Source: an uncultured Bacteroidales bacterium (lineage in GTDB: Bacteria; Bacteroidota; Bacteroidia; Bacteroidales; Paludibacteraceae). From it: 10,353 bases of DNA. Numbering within the stretch: position 1 is the stretch's first letter; each line of letters starts with the position of its first letter. Positions 6,851-10,353 of this stretch are shown here, one piece after another. Under the pieces are notes generated by a model. It had not been told where the DNA came from, searched no databases, and worked only from the letters and a program-made list of their open reading frames with translations. Position numbers and translations under genes: made by a program. Where the stretch lies: positions 1 to 10,353 of the forward strand of contig CALCGR010000106.1 of assembly GCA_937901025.1 (NCBI GenBank), written 5' to 3'.

Positions 6851-8580
6851 TATTGATTCTCTTGTTTGAGTTGATTCAATACTTCGTTATCAATCTCTAC
6901 CGGGTATTTCTGACGGAGTTCGTTCACCCATTGTTGCTCCAGATAATCTTGATAATCCGTAGTCACTTGGTTGCGGACATCCTGATAAACTTCGGGTTTG
7001 TTGAGTTTCTTACCCACGGTGGTAATAATAGGCAGGTTGGCGTTCGCCTTTACCTTCGCATCGGCTTTGCCAAAGACATATTTATCAATGTTAGCACTCT
7101 GTCCTTCTGCCCATAAACCATAGACGCAAGTAACGATGGTCGTGGAATCGGTGTTCAAACGCTGTTTGAGATACGATTGTACGGAATCCGGATGGGCGTT
7201 CTTTACAATCTGTTTAGCTACGGCAGCTACTTCCTCGTTTTGGCAAGAGAGCAGATAACCTTTGAAGCGGGGCTTGTCCCACGTATATTGATTCTTATGG
7301 GCATTGAAATAATGCTCTAATCCAATGGTGTCTTTAGCGGCTTTGTCCCAAACCTCGCCTAAACTAACGTCAAAAAGTAAGATTCCATCGTGATATTCTC
7401 TCACGAGTGCATTGAACTCAGGATACTTCTCCTCGAGGTGCCGGTTAGCATATTCCTTCACCTGCTCATCCGTCATAGTCTCGGGCAGGTTGTATTCTTG
7501 TCTTGCCTTGCGGATGAAGGAGGCTGCCATCTCTTTGCTGCGCTCATCGCGGCTTACGCTGCGCTCAATCTGACTGCGCATCTCTTCCAGCGGTTGGATA
7601 CCGCGCTCGTCGGCTTTGTAAATGATATGCCACCCGAAACGGCTGCGGATCGGTTTGCAAACGCGAGGGGCTTGCATACTCATTACGGCATCTTCAAAGG
7701 GCTTCACCATCATCCCCTGACCAAACCAACCCAGGTCTCCGCCTTTGATGGCCGAACCCTTATCGTCCGAACACTCGCGAGCTAACTTAGCAAACGATTC
7801 ACCATTGAGAAAACGACGATAGATAGAGTCCAACACCTCGCGTTGCGCCTCGGCGGCTTCTTCGTTATCCTGCGGCACCATCTTCATAATGTGCGAAGCC
7901 TTCACTTCTTTAAACACACCCTCTTCTTCCACCAAAGCGATGTGGAAACCATATCCGCTGCGGAAGATCGGCGTCACTTCGCCCACGGGGGTGTTGTAAA
8001 CGGCATCCTCAAACGAATAGACATAGCGGAAGGGGGTAATCCAACCTAATTCCCCGTGGTTTTCTTGTACACTGGGGTCGGTCGATACTTCTAGGGCTAC
8101 TTTGTCAAAGGCTTCACCTTTCAGTACGCGTGCACGGGCTGCCTCAATCCGGGCACGGGCAATAGCGGTCAGCGAATCGTTGCTGTTCATCGGGCATTGA
8201 ATCGTGATGTGCGCGGCTCTGCGCGGGTGCGCCATACGCTCGTAACTCATAACGACCAGGCTATCAAAAGCCGCAGAATCGGTCATATACTTCACGGCCG
8301 CTTGGGCACGATAGCCGGCTAACTCTTTCTGATAATCAGCGGTGGTGTCTAATCCGCGCGAAAGAGCCTCCTCAACCTTGAGCTTGAAATTAACGAACAG
8401 ATTGACGTACTCGTCCATTGTCTTGGGCTCGGCATTCGTACCCTGACTGTTCTTTTGATAGATGTACATAAACTCGGATACCATGATTGGTTTCCCGTTG
8501 AGGGTCATTAACACTTGGTCGTCTGCGACCGCGGTCATTGCTACCAAGATAGTAGCGAGACTAAAAATGAACTTTTTCAT
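6850..8580 (-). CDS. Periplasmic peptidylprolyl isomerase with two parvulin domains
   Basis: A 576-residue SurA/PpiD-like folding catalyst, first gene of the operon. The signal peptide is 1-19 (MKKFIFSLATILVAMTAVA). An N-terminal chaperone-like helical region runs over about 20-118 (LNGKPIMVSEFMYIY, then FVNFKLKVEEAL). Parvulin domain 1 is at about 120-217 (AAHITIQ; ELGWITPF; SGYGFHIALVE) and parvulin domain 2 at about 227-323 (KASHIMKM; GDLGWFGQGMMVKPFEDAV; SRFGWHIIYKAD). The remaining 250 residues hold a helical C-terminal region with no motif I recognise. There is no membrane helix after the signal peptide and no lipobox cysteine, so the protein should be soluble in the periplasm. Its probable job is folding or delivery of outer-membrane proteins, possibly including the barrel coded three genes later. 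The stop codon shares one base with the GldG-like start (TAATG). The promoter at 8659-8690 lies about 80 bases upstream. Confidence 0.93.
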   Translation of the reverse strand: MKKFIFSLATILVAMTAVADDQVLMTLNGKPIMVSEFMYIYQKNSQGTNAEPKTMDEYVNLFVNFKLKVEEALSRGLDTTADYQKELAGYRAQAAVKYMTDSAAFDSLVVMSYERMAHPRRAAHITIQCPMNSNDSLTAIARARIEAARARVLKGEAFDKVALEVSTDPSVQENHGELGWITPFRYVYSFEDAVYNTPVGEVTPIFRSGYGFHIALVEEEGVFKEVKASHIMKMVPQDNEEAAEAQREVLDSIYRRFLNGESFAKLARECSDDKGSAIKGGDLGWFGQGMMVKPFEDAVMSMQAPRVCKPIRSRFGWHIIYKADERGIQPLEEMRSQIERSVSRDERSKEMAASFIRKARQEYNLPETMTDEQVKEYANRHLEEKYPEFNALVREYHDGILLFDVSLGEVWDKAAKDTIGLEHYFNAHKNQYTWDKPRFKGYLLSCQNEEVAAVAKQIVKNAHPDSVQSYLKQRLNTDSTTIVTCVYGLWAEGQSANIDKYVFGKADAKVKANANLPIITTVGKKLNKPEVYQDVRNQVTTDYQDYLEQQWVNELRQKYPVEIDNEVLNQLKQENQ

Positions 8581-8658
8581 ACTTAAATTTTTGAGTTTTA
8601 TATCCTTATTTTCGCGTATTTCATATCAATAATCGTGCAATTTTAACAAAAATGCATG

Positions 8659-8690
8659 CAAAAGTACAATTTTTTTTTGAAATATACAAA
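8659..8690 (-). promoter_or_regulatory. Bacteroidota-type promoter of the nine-gene operon
   Basis: Read on the minus strand, TTTG (8687-8690) is followed by a 20-base spacer and TACTTTTG (8659-8666). This is a full match to the Bacteroidota consensus TTTG / TAnnTTTG at its usual spacing. Transcription would start near 8652, leaving a leader of about 70 bases before the isomerase ATG at 8580. It is the only clear promoter I see for the minus-strand genes. Confidence 0.75.
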
Positions 8691-8708
8691 TATTTAAAAA
8701 ATATTTTG

Positions 8709-8716
8709 TATCTTTG
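8709..8716 (+). promoter_or_regulatory. -7 box (TATCTTTG) of the phosphoesterase gene
   Basis: TATCTTTG matches TAnnTTTG exactly and is followed by CAGT; a start of transcription a few bases downstream would give a leader of about 20 bases before the ATG at 8741. No TTTG lies at the proper -33 distance: the nearest, 8676-8679, is 29 bases away. The promoter is therefore incomplete upstream. Its position is back to back with the minus-strand promoter, whose -33 element falls about 20 bases upstream of this box, so the two may compete. Confidence 0.65.
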
Positions 8717-8740
8717 CAGTCGATTTTAAACAAAAACGCT

Positions 8741-9856
8741 ATGATTTTGCCAAAATTCACCTCAGAAGAGGTCAAAAAAGTGCAACAAATGTTCGAACGC
8801 GACCGCCGCGTAGTCATTCTTACCCATATGTCTCCCGATGGCGACGCGATGGGTTCCTCCCTTGGCCTCAAACATTACCTTCAATCCACAATCCACATTC
8901 CTCAATCCTCAATCCTCATTCCTAATTCCTTCCCCTCCTTCCTCCAATGGATGCCGGGGGCGAGTGAGGATATTATTTATGAGATGCAGTCTGCTGAGGC
9001 GGATAAGTTGTTAGAAGAGGCGGATTTGATTATCCTTACCGATTTTCATGAACCCAAACGTATCGGTTCGTTGGGGGATAAACTGATGAATTGTCTCGAT
9101 AAAACCAAAGATATCTGCATCATCGACCATCACTTGGCCACCATCGATGTGGATGCCACTTTCGCTGCAGCCCGCGAGTTGGTTCACCTCATCTATCCCG
9201 ACTCTCCTTCCGCCTCCGAACTCGTCTTCCGTCTCATCTATCAACTCTCAACTCCTCTAAACTCTAAACTCTCAACTCTCAACTTAGATGCAGCTTGCTG
9301 CATTTACACAGGGATGATGACGGACACGGGTAATTTCTCTTTCAACAGCAATTACCCCGAGATGTACGAGATTGTGGGGATGTTAGTGGCTGCGGGTGTG
9401 AATAAGGACGATATATATAATAAGGTGTTTAACCAGTATTCGGCGGACCGGATGCGATTGATGGGGTATTGTTTACACCAGAAGATGCGCATCTTCCCGG
9501 AATATCACACGGCATTGATTTATCTGAGTCGTCGCGAGCTCTATCGGTTTAATTTCCAATCGGGCGATGCGGAAGGGTTAGTGAATTTGCCGTTGCAGAT
9601 TAGTGATGTCTATTATTCCTGTTTTATGCGGGAAGATAAGGTCAGTCCTTCGGAAGTAAGTCTGGCAAACGGGAGTAAGATTAAGGTTAAGATCTCCTTG
9701 CGTAGTCAAGGTAATCGTCCGGTGAATCAGTTTGCGCATGAGGTCTTTGGTGGCGGTGGTCACATGAATGCATCGGGTGGTGAGTATTATGGTCCTCTTC
9801 CCGAGGCCGTTCAGAAGTTCCTCGACCATTATCAGCAATACTTCAAGCAAGAGTAA
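8741..9856 (+). CDS. DHH/DHHA1 phosphoesterase, NrnA-like (nanoRNase / PAP phosphatase type)
   Basis: A 371-residue cytoplasmic phosphoesterase. NrnA proteins degrade very short RNAs and dephosphorylate pAp, and relatives degrade cyclic dinucleotide products. Metal-binding motifs: HMSPDGDAMGS at 29-39 (H29, D33, D35), D101 in ILTDFHE, DHH at 129-131, and D195 in GMMTDTGNF. The DHHA1 substrate domain ends in GGGGHMNASGGEYYG at 337-351. All catalytic residues are present, so the enzyme should be active. The start is the ATG at 8741. An upstream in-frame TTG at 8714 lies inside the -7 promoter box and would precede the transcript start. Two coding stretches are built of heptanucleotide repeats (residues 47-63 and about 167-181), both outside the catalytic motifs. 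Exact substrate (nanoRNA, pAp or cyclic dinucleotide products) cannot be told from sequence alone. Confidence 0.93.
   Translation: MILPKFTSEEVKKVQQMFERDRRVVILTHMSPDGDAMGSSLGLKHYLQSTIHIPQSSILIPNSFPSFLQWMPGASEDIIYEMQSAEADKLLEEADLIILTDFHEPKRIGSLGDKLMNCLDKTKDICIIDHHLATIDVDATFAAARELVHLIYPDSPSASELVFRLIYQLSTPLNSKLSTLNLDAACCIYTGMMTDTGNFSFNSNYPEMYEIVGMLVAAGVNKDDIYNKVFNQYSADRMRLMGYCLHQKMRIFPEYHTALIYLSRRELYRFNFQSGDAEGLVNLPLQISDVYYSCFMREDKVSPSEVSLANGSKIKVKISLRSQGNRPVNQFAHEVFGGGGHMNASGGEYYGPLPEAVQKFLDHYQQYFKQE
8881..8929 (+). repeat. Seven tandem heptamers (consensus WCAWTCC) inside the phosphoesterase gene
   Basis: Seven contiguous 7-base units: TCAATCC, ACAATCC, ACATTCC, TCAATCC, TCAATCC, TCATTCC, TAATTCC. 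They lie inside an 83-base stretch (8866-8948) with no G on the coding strand. Three units equal seven codons, so the protein shows a seven-residue echo (QSTIHIP, QSSILIP, NSFP). Gain or loss of one unit would shift the frame. Confidence 0.9.
9238..9282 (+). repeat. Second heptamer repeat (consensus CTCTMAA) in the same gene
   Basis: Units CTATCAA (9238) and CTCTCAA (9245), a three-base CTC (9252-9254), then CTCTAAA, CTCTAAA, CTCTCAA, CTCTCAA (9255-9282). The stretch 9232-9286 has no G on the coding strand. It encodes Gln-Leu-Ser-Thr-Pro-Leu-Asn-Ser-Lys-Leu-Ser-Thr-Leu-Asn, a polar linker-like segment before the conserved CCIYTGMMTDTG. The unit differs from that of the first repeat, but its length is the same. 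Confidence 0.88.
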
Positions 9857-9895
9857 TCCTGAGTTTATTTGGCAAATATTTTTGCAAAATAGCAT

Positions 9896-9928
9896 AAAAA
9901 AAGCAACCTACCTTTTGAGGTAGATTGC
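9896..9928 (-). terminator. Intrinsic terminator at the end of the lipoprotein gene
   Basis: Read on the minus strand, GCAATCTACC (9919-9928) pairs with GGTAGGTTGC (9903-9912) over ten base pairs with one T-G wobble and a six-base loop, followed by seven T (9896-9902). The TAG stop of the gene (9908-9910) lies within the 3' arm. On the plus strand the stem has no T-run after it, so it probably does not end the phosphoesterase transcript efficiently. The 51 bases between the two convergent stop codons hold nothing else except a weak five-base-pair hairpin at 9872-9885. Confidence 0.8.
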
Positions 9929-10353
9929 CTTGAGAATGCGGAAGCCGAAACTTCCGAGGAACAAAATTAACAGAATCCAGAAACCTTTGGTACAATCCTT
10001 ATAGAACCGAGGGATGGGTTTGTCGGGGGCCGGCACCTGCTGCGTGTGCCACCGTTCGACCACGATAGTGTCCACCCTAATGAGAATATCTCCCGCTCGC
10101 TTCGCTATTTCGCAGCCATTTGCGCCATGGCAAATGCCCACGCTTTGCTTTATGCCTGGCTTAACAGCACAGGCGCCCGGCCTGCAAGGCTCAACACGAT
10201 GGTCTTGTTCCGCAAGACCAGGGGTGTTTTTCGCCTCGCATTCCTCAATTACGCTTAATGGTAAGGGGGAACCTTGCTTATAGGTGATACTCACCGAGTC
10301 ACGGAGGACCAAGGGGACGACCTGCGGGGTCTTACAGCTCGCCAAAGCGAGGA
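9908..10353 (-). CDS. Lipoprotein with C-terminal membrane helix, spanin-like; 5' end off the right edge
   Basis: The frame is open to the window edge, where it reads LALASCK. LASC is a good lipobox, so the start and most of the signal peptide lie beyond 10353. The in-frame TTG at 10343-10345 is the leucine before ASC, not a start. After the cysteine come a beta-like segment (VVPLVLRDSVSITYK), a cysteine-rich middle, then DTIVVERWHTQQVPAPDKPIP and one membrane helix near the end (FWILLILFLGSFGF) with a basic tail. Outer-membrane lipid plus inner-membrane helix is the layout of phage unimolecular spanins. Similar DSV, DTI and VPAP elements occur, from memory, in lipoproteins beside Bacteroides prophage endolysins. 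The role is inference: no endolysin or holin lies in the window. The middle overlaps a palindrome cluster and may be inserted sequence. The gene ends in a strong terminator. Confidence 0.68.
   Translation of the reverse strand, partial: LALASCKTPQVVPLVLRDSVSITYKQGSPLPLSVIEECEAKNTPGLAEQDHRVEPCRPGACAVKPGIKQSVGICHGANGCEIAKRAGDILIRVDTIVVERWHTQQVPAPDKPIPRFYKDCTKGFWILLILFLGSFGFRILKAIYLKR
10115..10220. repeat. Cluster of inverted repeats within the lipoprotein gene
   Basis: Four hairpins lie nearly end to end. Arms CATTTGC/GCAAATG are at 10117-10123 and 10130-10136 (7 bp, loop 6). GCCTG/CAGGC, with inner GCT/AGC and one bulged base, spans 10154-10174. GCCT/AGGC spans 10180-10190. TGGTCTTG/CAAGACCA is at 10200-10207 and 10213-10220 (8 bp, loop 5). 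Small extra stems lie on either side: GAGA/TCTC at 10082-10092, and CTCGC/GCGAG at 10338-10351 over the lipobox codons. The stretch looks richer in G+C than the adjoining phosphoesterase end and codes an odd cysteine-rich segment. Confidence 0.6.

Noticed and set aside
8714..8740. Longer phosphoesterase form starting at TTG 8714 (nine extra residues)
   Set aside because: The TTG is part of the TATCTTTG promoter box, so it would not be in the transcript; the ATG at 8741 fits the family start.
8626..8871. Minus-strand 81-residue frame across the divergent promoters
   Set aside because: It overlaps the conserved phosphoesterase N-terminus and both promoters, and its sequence is not protein-like.
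8881..9282. CRISPR array
   Set aside because: The repeats are 7 bases, contiguous, without spacers and lie inside a coding sequence.
9872..9885. Hairpin GCAAA/TTTGC as terminator for the phosphoesterase gene
   Set aside because: The five-base A/T-rich stem has no T-run after it on the plus strand; too weak to call.
10014..10283. Plus-strand open frames at 10014-10283 and 10046-10258
   Set aside because: They lie inside the minus-strand lipoprotein gene, have no promoter or recognisable domain, and are explained by palindromic DNA without stops. They are kept only as a possible sign of a repeat element.
1..10353. parS site for the local ParB
   Set aside because: I looked for TGTTTCACGTGAAACA-like palindromes near parAB and saw none. 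Sites may lie outside or have a diverged sequence.
1..10353. tRNA, rRNA, insertion sequences or riboswitches
   Set aside because: No cloverleaf, rRNA motif, transposase or known riboswitch core was recognised. Apart from the 8581-8740 promoter region and the 51-base gap at 9857-9907, the window is almost entirely coding.

Overview
The window is chromosomal DNA of a Bacteroidota member, most likely order Bacteroidales. Three things point there. The first is the protein families: DUF5683, a PorT-type outer-membrane barrel, a GldG-type protein, a Bacteroidota-type YfhO membrane protein and a NrnA-like DHH phosphoesterase. The second is promoter elements of the Bacteroidota type (TTTG at -33, TAnnTTTG at -7). 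The third is the near absence of classical Shine-Dalgarno sequences. No genus can be named from the sequence alone.

Layout. Positions 8580 down to 1 hold nine minus-strand genes with almost no space between them, in transcription order: double-parvulin peptidylprolyl isomerase, GldG-like membrane protein, LysM plus periplasmic-binding-fold protein, PorT-like outer-membrane barrel, parA, parB, DUF5683 protein, small MerR-type regulator, and a YfhO-family membrane protein that runs off the left edge. Junctions are 1- or 4-base overlaps (TAATG, ATGA, TTGA) or gaps of 8 to 24 bases. The only clear promoter is in front of the isomerase gene, at 8659-8690. The cluster reads as one operon joining envelope biogenesis (periplasmic folding, outer membrane, peptidoglycan binding) to chromosome segregation (ParAB).

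At 8581-8740 lies a divergent promoter region. To its right, on the plus strand, is a DHH/DHHA1 phosphoesterase of the NrnA type (8741-9856). Its coding sequence contains two separate heptanucleotide tandem repeats in G-free stretches. It converges on a minus-strand gene at 9908-10353 that enters from the right edge. That gene encodes a protein with a lipobox cysteine near the visible start and one C-terminal membrane segment, the topology of a phage unimolecular spanin. The gene ends in a good intrinsic terminator, and its middle part carries a cluster of inverted repeats together with unusual cysteine-rich protein sequence.

The least ordinary points are the heptamer repeats in the phosphoesterase gene, the spanin-like lipoprotein with its palindrome cluster, the GldG-like gene with no adjacent GldF or GldA, and the fusion of parAB into an envelope operon. 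I did not find a clearly new multi-gene system. The right edge is the most likely place for accessory (prophage-like) DNA, and it continues outside the window.
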